DNA of 64,000 nt from Heliocidaris tuberculata (lineage: Eukaryota; Echinodermata; Echinoidea; Camarodonta; Echinometridae). Position numbers and translations under genes: made by a program. The DNA lies in NCBI GenBank assembly GCA_025618425.1, contig CM046844.1:3586665-3650664 (forward strand). The letters run 5' to 3'. Of this stretch, positions 46,439-57,850 are shown piece after piece. The number at the start of each line of letters is the position of its first letter. Within the stretch, counting starts at the first letter, position 1. Below the pieces are notes generated by a model. It had not been told where the DNA came from. It worked only from the letters and a program-made list of their open reading frames with translations, and did not search any database.

Positions 46439-47273
46439 TTACGACTCTGAGTTGCTTTCCAGGAATTTGACCTCCATTTCATCTTGACCACTGCTCATAT
46501 GCGAGTATCGCACTGACGGAAAACCACAGGCTTTCAACGCCAGCTTCGTGGTGCTGTAGACGACGAAGAGAACCAGCATGTCGATGAGGATGTGCCATGT
46601 GAACATGACGGTAGTGAACATGACGTTCATATGATCCTCTCCATCCCAGGGCTTCCCCGAAGGAGGCCTATAGAGGACTATACCCAGGTGCCAGAACCAC
46701 GTTCCCTGTACCAGCGTGAAAAGAATTCGGATAACCCTTATCAGTGTATCCTCACTGCGCCAGGTCTCTGCCGCTGCTGACAAGAAGCAAATAAAGATGG
46801 CCATTACTAGCAAAGTGTGAAGGTGGACATCGAGATCACTTCTGCCATGGGTGTGGAAAAAGAAGAGAAACCCTTCAACGGCATACGCCAAAGAGCCTAA
46901 CGCATGCTCAAATTTTGCTGCAGAGGGGACACAGGTACTCCCCAGGAGTTTAACGAACCCATAGAGACCGAAATAAGTATACATTGAGCAGTGGCTCCAT
47001 TCACGGTCATTCGCCCAGTGTCCTTCGCTGTCGATGAGGACTAGAATCGGTTCTGAATACGCCATCTCCACAATGATCCCGGCTACGCCACCGAAGACGA
47101 TGAACCCGGCTTCGATAGGTGCGCGATGCAGATTAGCAGTACATCACACGAGACCGGGGGCGTTGTCGGCCACTATCTAGGGCTATCGTGGTGTAGGCTA
47201 ACTGTATGATCCACCAGATAGCGACAACAATGAAGAATCCTCCTGGTAATGCATGACCACCAAAGGAACCCAT
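46439..47273 (-). CDS. TMEM45/DUF716 family membrane protein, single exon, one frameshift
   Basis: TMEM45 proteins are multi-pass membrane proteins of about 275 residues with poorly known roles. The ATG at 47273 opens MGSFGGHALPGGFF, matching the family's GHALPG N-terminus, but this frame stops at TAA 47135-47133 after 46 codons. Skipping one base (the T at 47135) restores NLHRAPIEAGFIVFGGVAG and the rest to TGA at 46439, giving 277 codons, the normal length. Family signatures downstream are EHALGSLAYAVEGFLFFFH, GRSDLDVHLHTLL, LVQGTWFWHLGIVLY and WDGEDHMNVMF. Several hydrophobic segments fit a 5-7-pass topology. The C-terminus is acidic. No introns are visible. The frameshift is either a real null allele or pseudogene mutation, or a one-base sequence error. 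A large transposon begins 207 bp upstream. Confidence 0.88.
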
Positions 47274-48600
47274 TTTCCCTCTTCTTATATTCACTTCCTC
47301 AAGGTAGATCTACTCTTTCCTGCCACCATGTATTCGCTGAATAAAAAGTATATCGGCACAACAGATCGAAGAGTGATTTCCCTGAATAATTCCGACAGTG
47401 TTAGTACATGTAATTAGTGCACGTTCAATTGGCGCCTCCCTTTGCATCGTACGCTCCTTATTTTAATGGTATTCTTGTATGGGGCGCCAAGTGTTAACCT
47501 ACTTATTCTGTACAAAATCACCTCATTTGTTACAAAATTCACTTAAAACTCACAAAATTATTGAACGACAGTTCATTTTGTAACAAAATGAATTTGACAA
47601 GGAAATTTTTGAACCACTCAACTAGGTTTCCCAAACGACCCCTAAACAAGTTTTATCCATTGGTCAAATTTACACCCTGTTCAAGGATTTTCGCGTGCTT
47701 TCTTGAAAATTTTACCCCCTGAACATGTATAACCCATAAAACATACCCCTAAACAAGGTCTGCCTCTATTAAACCTCTAAAAAGTCAAGGTTTAACCACC
47801 TTAAACATTTAATCCTTTTCAAGGTCTACCTCAATTTAAATCAAACCTCTCAAACATACCTGTCAATAGCAACTAGTTTTGATATTAACAATAGTAATTT
47901 ACACATGTGACAACACCAAGTTATTTCTCCACTGGATATCTCCCCTTAGATGCTTGTGTAGAATAACAAAGGATGATAACTACCGTGTCTGTTTCTGAAA
48001 ACATCTTAGAATGATTTATTTAGAAAAAAAGAAATATGAACACGATTAAAACATACATGTAATCTCGTTCTTGATTAAAGAGTTCTTGATAAAGTTAAAT
48101 GTTGCTGAGTAATAGGAAGAGTTTACAGTGAGTAATAGGAAGAGTTTACAATGATAAAGAACAATATTTTAGGCACTCCCCTTCAAATATACCTCATATT
48201 AATTCTGTCTGAGAGTTGTATTTGACCACAAATATTCTTACCAATACCTAGCTGTTCTGTGGCACTGTAAGATAGCTGTGCATACACATCGCGATATCGA
48301 TCTGCGCTGCAGATCTTCTTTTTACGTACGTACGCATGCTGTACATACTGTAATTCGAGATCGAGATCGTCTGGCGTATGTATAAGGGACCTGGGCCTGT
48401 AGTAGGTGGTGGTGGTTGTCGGGGGGGGGGGGTGGGATAAGCGATTAAAGTTTTCAAAAGAGACTCGTGCAATTCTAGATCGTACAAAATCCACCGGCGA
48501 AATCCAGACAACTAAGGGGGAAAAGATACCCTAAACGCGTATTGATAAACTCCATAAATACTTTATATTATTTTGTCTATTTTCTCTTTGTGACATAAAT

Positions 48601-49050
48601 CATTCTGTTACAAAATTAAAATGTCCAATTTCATTTTGTAAAAAAGTAACAAAAATCATTTTGTGACAAAATTAACATGACGAAATTATTTTTCCAATTT
48701 CATTTTGTAACAAAAAACATTCTGTTACAAAATTAATATGACAAAAATATATGTCCATTTTCATTTTGAAACAAAAATCATTCTGTGACAAAACTGACAT
48801 GTCATAACAGAATTTGTTCATTCTCAATTGTAACAAAACTCATTCTGTGACAAAATTTACATGACAGAATCATTTTTTTTCCATTTTCCATTTTGTATGC
48901 AAACCCATTCTGTTACAAATTTAACAAGACGAAATGATTTTTTTTCCAAGGTTCATTTCGTATCAAAACTCATTTTGTTACAAGAGAAACATGACATATC
49001 CAATTTGGGCAAGTGATCATGTTGTACCCCAAAACAATTTCGTTACAGAA
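48601..49050 (+). repeat. Tandem CATTCTGTTACAAAATTAA repeat array
   Basis: About seven degenerate units of roughly 60-70 bp, each with TCATTTTGTAACAAAA-like and CATTCTGTGACAAAAT-like halves. The same motif occurs in both TIRs of the enclosing 6.0-kb element (47515-47600, 53255-53440). Confidence 0.7.
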
Positions 49051-49126
49051 TGCACTAGACCAACCTTTCTTTTGCTTTTGCTAGAATTCTTTGCTAGAAT
49101 ATCCACATATTGGGGAAGAAAGGTTC

Positions 49127-49513
49127 CCAGATAATTATATAACTTGTGTAAGTAACTTCTGTACATTTTCACTACGAAAAGTTTTTTAAAAAATTGTTCG
49201 CTCGCTTCGCTCGCACGCAGAAATTTAGAATTGAAAAGTCAATATTCGGGCAAAAGGCGTCCTACTTCGGCAATAGCCTGCAACCCCCCCCCCCCCCCCC
49301 CCCTCCTCCCAAGGATTTTCAAAGTTCCGATATTCGGGCAACAACCACTTCATAGTCGGGCAGCGAGGTGCCAGAATATCAACATATTTGGGCAGCGAGG
49401 TTCCCAGATAATTATGTAAAATAACTTCTTTATGTAACTTCTGTACATTTTCACTACGAAAAGTTCAAAAAAATTAGAATTGAAAAGCTGATATTCGGGC
49501 AAAAGGCGTCACC
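49127..49513 (+). repeat. Direct duplication with ATTCGGGCA units
   Basis: Two copies (about 49127-49262 and 49405-49513) share AACTTCTGTACATTTTCACT, ACGAAAAGTT, TTAGAATTGAAAAG and ATATTCGGGCAAAAGGCGTC. Between them lie a C run and GGGCAGCGAGGTGCC units. Confidence 0.7.
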
Positions 49514-50663
49514 CTCCCCCCCCCCCCCCCCCCCTCTCCTTGCGAAAATGGGCCACTGTGATCAAGATCTCTGCGTCTACTATTTTCTTTTATTATTATT
49601 TGTGGGGGGGGGGAGAGGGATTAGGGTGCAGCATTTTTTTCGGCAAATTTGGGTATCACACCCTAAAAGTTTGTCGGCAAATTTGGGTGTCACACCCCCC
49701 CCCCCCCATTCAAAATGTTCTAGCGACGCCCTGCTGCGACGTGTTTGCTCTACTTCACAGTCTAGCTTACATCTAGATTTATCTGAACTTGAGATTTATA
49801 ATAATGATAATAATAATAATAATCTTACATTGTTCAGTAAATGCATAATACCACATTTTCTTTAAGCGTTATCGAACATCACTGTAGTAATACTATTATT
49901 TATAGTGTTTCTTCTTATTTATAATGTTTTATTGAATCAATATAAATTTCAATATAATTAACATGATTGCAATGATTAGGGGAAAAAATAAATATATATA
50001 AAAACATGAATAAAGGTGGCAGAAAAGGTTATACAAAAAAGTAGTGCTGTTGGAAATATTTTTTACAAAAATGCAGTTCAGTAGCAAAAACAGTGATAAT
50101 TAAGTAACAAGGAACACTGAGATGTCACCCCAAGAGGTCACCCACATACCAAAAAGTGTGTTGCATTCTCAACCATGCGCGCGCGCGTATCACTTTCCCT
50201 CTGCGATTCCCTCCATAGAACCTCCATTAATCATGAAAAACGTAAATTTCAACTTTTAGAAATACTTATATTTTTTTCACTTTTTAACAATTTAATTCAG
50301 TTAAAAAGGAATATGAATATTGAAGAAACAAAGAAGCTGCTGAGCATAAAAATGTAATCATCTCATATGTAGAATTCTGGCCAATTTTGTTTGAAAACGG
50401 CCTTTTTATGTTGCCTCACAAAAACGTAGAACACCCAAATTACACGTGTTTCTATGGGGAAAGTAATCGACTCGCAGTGACAAGGTAATTTTGTTAATTG
50501 GTTAGCAGTGATGTTAATGGTGGGAATTAACCAGTTAAAAGGTTTCTTAAAAGAGTAAGAGTTCTAGGTTTGACCTTTCTTATTTTGACTTCTACTGGTT
50601 TTGTAGAATTCTGGCCTTTTTATGAATTAGTTATGAAATATTTTGTGTTTTTAGACTGATTCT

Positions 50664-50707
50664 GTGCGCGCGCACCACTGATCTCTACAGAGATCAGTGG
50701 CGCGCAC
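50664..50707. repeat. Near-perfect palindrome, copy 1
   Basis: CCACTGATCTCT and AGAGATCAGTGG flank a two-base AC centre, extended by GCGCGC on both sides. A related palindrome is at 53085-53122. Confidence 0.75.
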
Positions 50708-51811
50708 GTGTCATTCTGATGACATTCAGGCTACGCGCAGATGCAACAAATTGCGCGAAACTTATTGACATTAGCACCCAACCAACACCAGCCAAAACAA
50801 GCCAGCAGAGCAACCAAGAGTCTCACTAGGTCAAGAGTAAAGCGGTCAGGAAAACCTCCATAGTGTTTGATTTAAAGCTAAAGTATATACATGTCTTGTC
50901 TATACCCCCACTGGCCATATGTATTGCAACATAACAAAAATTGATAAAGACTATTAGACCTGTTTATAATGATGACGTTTTTTGTGCATAACCACTGAAT
51001 AATCGCGAATTACCATGTTTAAAAGGAAGGTAGAGCTTGTACTTTTCTGTGCTAAGGCCAGCAGATCACCAGACACAGTCATGGCCTAAGACAACAGAAC
51101 TGACAAAACGAGCAAAGCCAACAAATCGCCATCTTGAGAGCTGGGTGTGTCGGTGACCCAAATCATGATACGGTTTATTTGCCTCCAAACTGTTTACATG
51201 GTTTGCATACAATCTAAGCAAATAGGCATTGCCTACCGAATAAGAAAAGGGAATGAAAGACAGAGGGAAAGACGAGTATGAAGATTTAAATGCAAATAAA
51301 GAATAGGAAAAGAAAGCTAGAAATGGAACCTAAAATGACACGAATGTGCCGTATGAAAATCAGAGATTTATCGAAAAAGAAATTTAAAAGAAAAGAAAAG
51401 AAAAGATGAAATCTAACAAAGGAAAAAAAATGAACCAAAGACATAAACAGACAAAAGAAAAGGAACAAAACGTGAATAGAAGGATGAGAAGAATAAGACG
51501 TGATAGACCAAGCGAGATGTTATTATTGTTTTGTTTTGGAGACAGTTCAACAAAACTTGATTTGACCATAGAATTTAATGTTCAGCTGTCCATTTTTGGA
51601 TTTTATTGATCAAAGTGTAATATTAAAGGGAATAGTATATGCTTCAAAGAGAGCATCTTATATTAAATCTAACTGCACTGATTACAACGATATTTAGGGT
51701 TGAATCTGGGTTTCCTTTTTACTGACTCATATTGTAGTGTCCAGAATGTGCTAAGGTGATTCTGTAGGTTGAGCTGCGGGATGTGTCCGGGTTTTCTTCT
51801 GGTTCCGGGGC

Positions 51812-51882
51812 CTCGGGTTGGGATAGCCTCCATCTCACTGGATGGTGGACAAAGTGAGATGGAGGCGCTATCCCAACCCGAG
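51812..51882. repeat. 27-bp-arm hairpin
   Basis: CTCGGGTTGGGATAG then CCTCCATCTCAC (51812-51838) pairs with its inverse at 51854-51882 with a bulge of two bases and a 15-base loop. It lies inside an unrecognised frame in the 6.0-kb element. The shape is precursor-like, but there is no evidence of processing. Confidence 0.7.
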
Positions 51883-52414
51883 CCACAATGCCACCCTGCA
51901 GCATTTTTCCTGATTCACGTAAAATTTGCCTCTGTCTAAGTTTTGAGTGAAAATGGACGGTCAACCCGAGGATGGTTGAATGGTCTCCATTCCAGGAGAA
52001 TGCACTCACAATAATGAAAGTAACTCCTGAGCACCATTCAGCCCAAGCTTGGGCAAGACGATTTTTCAGTGACATGTTTTTTAAATTAAAATTGGCAAGT
52101 GCTCAGTCATTCATGATCGGATTTTGATAAACAGCCTGTCAAATTAAAGAAGGCATTATCAACTATCATATACTATTATGATACATTTCAGCGATTTTGC
52201 TTCGTTCTGAATATATTGGGGCTTGTGGGTTTCTTTTTTTATTGACCCACACTGTTATAAACCCCTCAAAAAGGTTCTGCAAGTCAAGTTTGGGCCTTGA
52301 TATTTATCTTGTTACTGTATAATCGTATTTTGATTTGGCATAATGGAAAAGCATGTTTATTCCCTTTTACAATGATGCCCATTTGTACTGATTATTTATT
52401 CATGGAATGTGCAA

Positions 52415-52967
52415 TACACCTGAATACGAGGCCAAGTCAAAAGTGAAATGTTGTCAACCTTGAGTTCTCCTTTCTTTTCTAGTGTTGGGAGGATAAATTT
52501 CTGTTTTTGAGTGATGTTGAGGTGGTCATCTATGAATGAAGTGTGATGTTTCTTCTTTTGTTTATAAGATGAAGTGTGTTTTAATCGACTGATTAAAACA
52601 CAAGTTTATTAGGTGAAACGTTGCATTTTTTTTTTCAACAGTTCATTTTGTTTGGAGAATGAAATTATATTTCTAATAATGTTGAGGTGGTCATTCATGA
52701 AGTGAAATGTTGTTTTCACCTTTTGTTTGGAAGATGGAATGTGCTTTAAACGAACGATAGTGGGATTATCACTGTGTTTGAGTTTCATACAGACTCAAAT
52801 CACATTTTCATCTTCCAAACAAAGGAAGAAAACATCATCCCGTTCATGAATGACAACCCCAACATCACTTAAGACACAATCCATCCTCCAAAGAAAGAAT
52901 TCACTGGTTGACAATAACAAGGCATTTTGCAACCCTTCACTTTTGACTTTGCCCCATACTCAGGTGG
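52415..52967. mobile_element. Fold-back element with arms of about 200 bp
   Basis: CACCTGAATACGAGGCCAAG and TCAAAAGTGAA on the left face the inverse of CACCTGAGTATGGGGCAAAG and TCAAAAGTGAA on the right. Inner parts pair through GTGATGTTGAGGTGGTCAT and TTTGTTTGGAAGATG blocks, one of which is also directly repeated at 52680-52740. Nested within the 6.0-kb element. Confidence 0.7.
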
Positions 52968-53084
52968 ACTACTACACAATCCATGAGTAGTACACCTGAA
53001 TGCATCGCCGCCCCCCCCCCCCCCGCACTTCGCCCCCCCCCCCCACAAAAAAAAACACAAAAACACAAAAAAACATCAATACAT

Positions 53085-53122
53085 GTACCACGCTCTGATC
53101 TCTACAGAGAGATCAGTGGTAC
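53085..53122. repeat. Near-perfect palindrome, copy 2
   Basis: TACCACGCTCTGATCTCT pairs with AGAGATCAGTGGTA around a short centre. It shares the TGATCTCTACAGAGA core with the palindrome at 50664-50707, 2.4 kb away. Confidence 0.7.
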
Positions 53123-53493
53123 CACATCGAAACAAAAGAACAACATTCACTCTGTTTCTCTATTTTCTGTCCTTCTCTCTCTCTCTCTCTCTCTCTCACC
53201 AGACAATGGCCAAATATTTTGTCATATTAATTTTTTGGTTTCAAAATTAGATTGGACATGTGAATTTTGTAACAGAATAATTTTTGTCACAAAATGAAAA
53301 TAATTTCTTCATATTAATTTGGGGAAAGAATATATATTTTTTTGTTATGAAATTACCCTTTCAAATTTTCTTTGTTATAAATTGTTGTTCAATAATTTTG
53401 TAACAGAGGAGAGTTTTGTGTGAATTTTGTCACCAAATGAGGCAATTTTATACAGATTAAGTAGGTTAACAATTGGCGCCCCATATTCTTGTG

Positions 53494-54230
53494 CAATATA
53501 AACACAATCACGCGGCAGCACGCAGAATGCGTGTCAGCACTAGAAAAAAGAACAAAACGCACGTAGTTCACAAAACGCCCGTAGTTCATATTCACATACA
53601 GACATATGGAAGGACACAAGTGCACAAAAGCAGCAATGGTTGTCTTCTGTACACGGTTTGAAATTCGCTGGGCACAGCACATATAGAAGGTGCAAAATAT
53701 ATCATGAAATCCGCCTTGCATTCTTATGACATATTACATTCGATGAAAATGTTATCCGTGTCAATTCTGTTAACGGTATTACAAAATGAAAATGTCGGAA
53801 TGAGGGAGAGGGAAGATTTTTACACCTGTCAACATTAAGGAAAAATATTACTATCATAGTGACCGTAATATACCTGCTTCATACTTTGGCGTAGCGAAAC
53901 ATAACGCTTGTACAAAAAAGTTATATGAGAATAAGTATACTCAACCAAAAAAAAGTTTCCCTTGACACTTTTCAATATAACTCGATGAATATTTGAATAT
54001 TTTCTCAACAGAGATGTACATAAGTAATTTAGGCCCCCATTCGCTCAAAAAATATCATATTCTAACAACGTTGGAATGGAATTCGTTATAATGCTAAGAG
54101 TAGAGATAAAATATAAAAATCACCTCCATGATCTAGGTGAATTATTTGGGCATTTTTCTGGCAATGACAAAGTTTGTGAAGTTTGAAAGGCGGCTGAACA
54201 TAACTCTCGCCGACTCGCAGGCTGAAACAG
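53494..54230. other. Intergenic, nothing recognised
   Basis: Between the right end of the 6.0-kb element and the next SINE; no gene seen. Confidence 0.5.
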
Positions 54231-54489
54231 TGTAGAGGTGTTGTGGTCTTGTAGATAAGTCACCGGACTGCTGATTACAAGGTACGGGGTTCGAATCCCA
54301 CCACGGAACTAACGTCCTTTGGCAAGACTCAAATCTACATTTGCCATTCTCCGCCCAGGTGTAAATGGGTACCTGATATGATTGAGCTCTAGTTACTTTG
54401 GCGGCTCGGCTATAACCATGCAGGGTAATAATGTCTAAGCGCCATGAGCGTCACTGCGTGACGGATATGAGCGCTGTATAAGTGGCCAT
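54231..54489 (+). mobile_element. tRNA-derived SINE
   Basis: The A-box-like region GTCTTGTAGATAAGTCACCGG and the perfect B box GGTTCGAATCC (54288-54298) mark a tRNA-derived Pol III promoter. The central block TGTAAATGGGTACCTG resembles one found in other invertebrate SINEs. The 3' end GAGCGCTGTATAAGTGGCCA runs directly into ATT repeats, like the LINE tail at 57790-57870, so that LINE type may supply its mobilisation. Confidence 0.85.
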
Positions 54490-54537
54490 TATTATTATCA
54501 TTATTATTATTATCATTATTATTATTATTATTATTAC

Positions 54538-54580
<43 letters not shown>

Positions 54581-54948
54581 GTTATTACTAGTATTATTAT
54601 TATCATCATTATTATTATCATTAATATTATTATCATTATTATTATTATTGTCATTATTATTATTATTATTATTATTATCATCATTATTATTATTATCATT
54701 ATTATAATTATTATTATCATTATTATCATTATCATTATTACTATTATTATCATTATTATCATCATTATTATTAGTAGTATTATTATTATTATCATTATTA
54801 TCATCATTATTAGTATTAGTATTAGTATTATTATCATTATTATCATCATTATTAGTAGTAGTATTAGTATTATTGTTATTATTATCATTATTATTATTAT
54901 TATTATTATCATCATCATCATTATTATCATTATTAGTATTATTATTAC

Positions 54949-54999
<51 letters not shown>

Positions 55000-55020
55000 C
55001 ATTATAATTTATATTATTAT
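54490..55020 (+). repeat. About 530-bp ATT/ATC microsatellite
   Basis: Almost pure ATT trinucleotides with scattered ATC, AGT and ACT variants, starting at the SINE 3' end. Long open frames of isoleucine/methionine on both strands are by-products. Confidence 0.95.
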
Positions 55021-56939
55021 CAGATAAAATGAGATAATGTAAAACTTTTAAAAGTACACAAAGACAAGCTTACTTCAGCCTAGGGATTAAATCGAGAACC
55101 CTGTGACTATGAAACACCGTTTGCGTTCTTAAATTTTAGAGAGGACAGTTACTCCATTTTATGTGAATTTCTCTGATCAGTTTTAACCACGTTAACTTTG
55201 CTCCGTCTCACACGATTGCACCGTCACTGCTAGCGGGTGGATTACGTATATGTGCCCAATACCATGAATACGGAAACAATCCATGCAGTAGATAGCGTAA
55301 GCATGATTTCAGACAGAACGTACATACAGGGCATTGATTGCTTGCCATAGGCCTGTCATTTCTGCCAGCAAAATGTTTTGTTATGGAGATAAATCCCTGA
55401 ATCTTGTCTTGACCGTAAATTAAAAAAAAAAAAACAAACAAACAAAAAACAAAAAACAACAACAACAACAAGAAAATTAACAAAACAACATCTTGATTTA
55501 GCTGACACAAGACGGTTTTGAACCTTGATATTTTAAATTTGTACATACGTTGAACCGCTTTCCCATTTTTTGCAAGTTCAAGTTCAAATGAATATTACTT
55601 CCTTAACTGTTTCTGAGAAATCTCTCTTCCTTCCTGCATTAGTAGCGAGCACTCTCTCTCTCTCTCTCTCTCTTTCTCCCAGATTGTCACTGCTCCGTCC
55701 TCGCTGTTTCTCTCTCTGTCTCTCTGTCTCTTTCTATACCTCCCCTCTCTCTCTTTCTTTTACTCTGCCCCTCTCTCTAGGTATCTCACTCTTAGTCTCT
55801 TTCCAAACTGAAGTGCTGTTTTTGAGTGAGTGAGTGAGTGAGTGAGCTTCATTCTGCCCTATGGCACGGAGCCCTATCAAGATCTGTAATTCTTGGCATG
55901 ATGCGGTTGGAAGACAAGTAACTAGTAAGTGGATAATCACTCACTACAAGGCATTTAATAAAGTTAATAAAATACAGCAAGGAATTTTTAACAATGATAA
56001 TGTCCTTGGAGACCCAACTGATCCAATCATTAACACTGTGCCAGAAAGAAAAGTTTCCCCGTTGTGTAATTGTGTTCAGATAACTTTGAATATTGGATAC
56101 CCCCTCCATCCAATGATTAACAAAAGAATAAAAGTAACCCCTTCAATGTTTGCAATGTTCAGATGCCTTTTGAAATTGAGTTTTACTTGGCGAATGATTA
56201 TGAAAATCAAATCCCCAAACAATTTGTACGAACATCAATCAAGTATACCCAAAGCTAAAATATCGCTAATTTTGCAACATTTCCTTTTTGACCCTTCCCC
56301 TCATTTACACCACCTGCACACGCCCCATTCAGCAAATCACATCAAGCATGTTATGGTTTGATAGGGAATTATCCAAGCTTTAAAATGAAACTCAATGCGA
56401 CCTATATTTTTCTCATTTGAAAGAAATATAATCGATCAAAATCGAGTTTCCTTACTTTTTGTGCTGGGTATGTATATATATATATATATATATTACGTAC
56501 ATGTAAGTAAAGGGGTTGAGAGTGTGTATAGGATCTTCATGTTGTTTGTTTTTATCTTCTTCTTCTTATTTTTTATTTTTCTAAATTCAATTTCCTGTTA
56601 GTTTCAGCCACAAGATGTAGAACAGAAAATCAAGGGAGAGTAGTGATATGATTTGAGAAGACTAAAACAAAAAGAATAAATGAATAAAGAAAGTTCAGTT
56701 CAGTTTTTAAAAGCCAGTGGACAATTTGCCATTGATTCGTTAATGCCTTTCCACATAACAATGGAAACAGAATATCAAACTTACACGGTGGCTTTATCTT
56801 CGAATGAGAGACTTGGCTGAAACTGCATGATCGAGGGCTCTCTCTCTCTCTCTCTCTCTATCTCTCTTTCTCTCTCTTTCCCACAAAAAAAAAGAAAAGA
56901 GAAAAAGGCTTCTGTTAAGTCCAAATTTAAATGGGATCC
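55021..56939. other. Gene-poor stretch with CT and GTGA microsatellites
   Basis: CT-rich repeats at 55651-55800 and 56838-56880, GAGT repeats at about 55823-55845 and a TA run at 56472-56494. A plus-strand frame of 166 codons at 55861-56361 has no recognisable domain, so it is not called a gene. Confidence 0.5.
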
Positions 56940-57078
56940 GGGCCCTGTTTCATAAAAACTCGCTTTCACTGACAATTTAAAATAACTGTTATAAGCTACT
57001 GAAATCCTTGCATCTGATTGGCTGAGAGCAAATTTGTCGGTAAAAATCACTGACAAGACACTTGATGAAACGCCCCCT
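56940..57078. mobile_element. 139-bp MITE, GGGCCCTGTTTCATAAA ends
   Basis: It starts GGGCCCTGTTTCATAAAAAC and ends with the inverse of GGGGGCGTTTCATCAAG. TCACTGACAA on the left pairs with TCACTGACAA/TTGTCAGTGA on the right. The centre is TGATTGGCTGAGAGCA. Confidence 0.75.
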
Positions 57079-57675
57079 GGAGTAGCCACAAAAGTGATTA
57101 AATGTCCAAAATTATTGAAAAAAAAAATAATCAAATTGAAGGGTGAGTAAAATGCAATGACAGTATGGTGCCGTAATGCGTGAGATAAAGGACACTGCAT
57201 CTCCAGGGAACACTATTTTTGGGTTCAAATAGCATACCCCCAAAATGCATCGTCCTCAATCTCCCATGCTACGCCACTTTGGCTTCTCCTTTGTTCAGTT
57301 TTAGATTTGAAGATTGATTTTATTTTCAAGTGCAATGAACCATGCAAACTTTTATCATGCCTTTTTTTGTGTGTGTGTGTGTGCATTATGACTGTTAATT
57401 TCGAGTTGTTTGACTGAAAATAAAATAGTTTGGCATCTTGGAACAGCTAAATGAATGTGTTCACTCATGCGTAAAGTTTTACTTTGTGTTCACCTACCAG
57501 GTTGAAAGACAATTAAATTTCCTTTAATTCAATACATAATTTATTTATTAAAGTCTTCTATGAAAAATCTGAACTTGAAAAAGTGTTTACTTTCTTTTTG
57601 TGCTGAGTGTAGAATATAGTACGTAGATCAGTTGACACATTCTGCCTTGAATTCACAAATAATCATGCATATTAC

Positions 57676-57807
57676 CAGGAGTTGGTCTAGCGGTAACATC
57701 TACAGTCAGCTCTCTGCATTCGCCTACAAACTGACTCTGATCGGACCCAGGTTCGGATCTCAGTCACGTCTTTCGGATGGTGACGTTAAATAATAATAAT
57801 AATAATG

Positions 57808-57850
<43 letters not shown>

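Larger units (their letters stand above)
47480..53483. mobile_element. 6.0-kb element with about 120-bp TIRs and 9-10-bp duplication (Mutator-like?)
   Basis: The left end TGGGGCGCCAAGTGTTAACC and the right end, inverted, TGGGGCGCCAATTGTTAACC start arms that stay alignable for about 120 bp (CTACTTA, TCTGTA.AAAAT, CCTCATTTG, ACAAAATTCAC, ACAAAATTATTGAAC). TATTCTTGTA (47470-47479) and TATTCTTGTG (53484-53493) flank it. Long TIRs and 9-10-bp duplications fit Mutator-like elements. No transposase was recognised; the interior holds tandem ACAAAAT repeats, hairpins, poly(G) tracts and an unrecognised minus-strand frame at 51719-52075. Confidence 0.75.

Noticed and set aside
48601..49050. CRISPR-like array
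   Set aside because: Repeat units are degenerate, without conserved repeats separated by unique spacers, and the genome is eukaryotic.
51719..52075. 118-codon minus-strand frame inside the 6.0-kb element
   Set aside because: It includes the 51812 hairpin and has no recognisable transposase motif, so it is not called a gene.
54451..55027. Long open frames of isoleucine/methionine on both strands
   Set aside because: They are translations of an ATT/ATC microsatellite.
55861..56361. 166-codon plus-strand frame
   Set aside because: No domain, no family resemblance and no splice context; chance frame is more likely.
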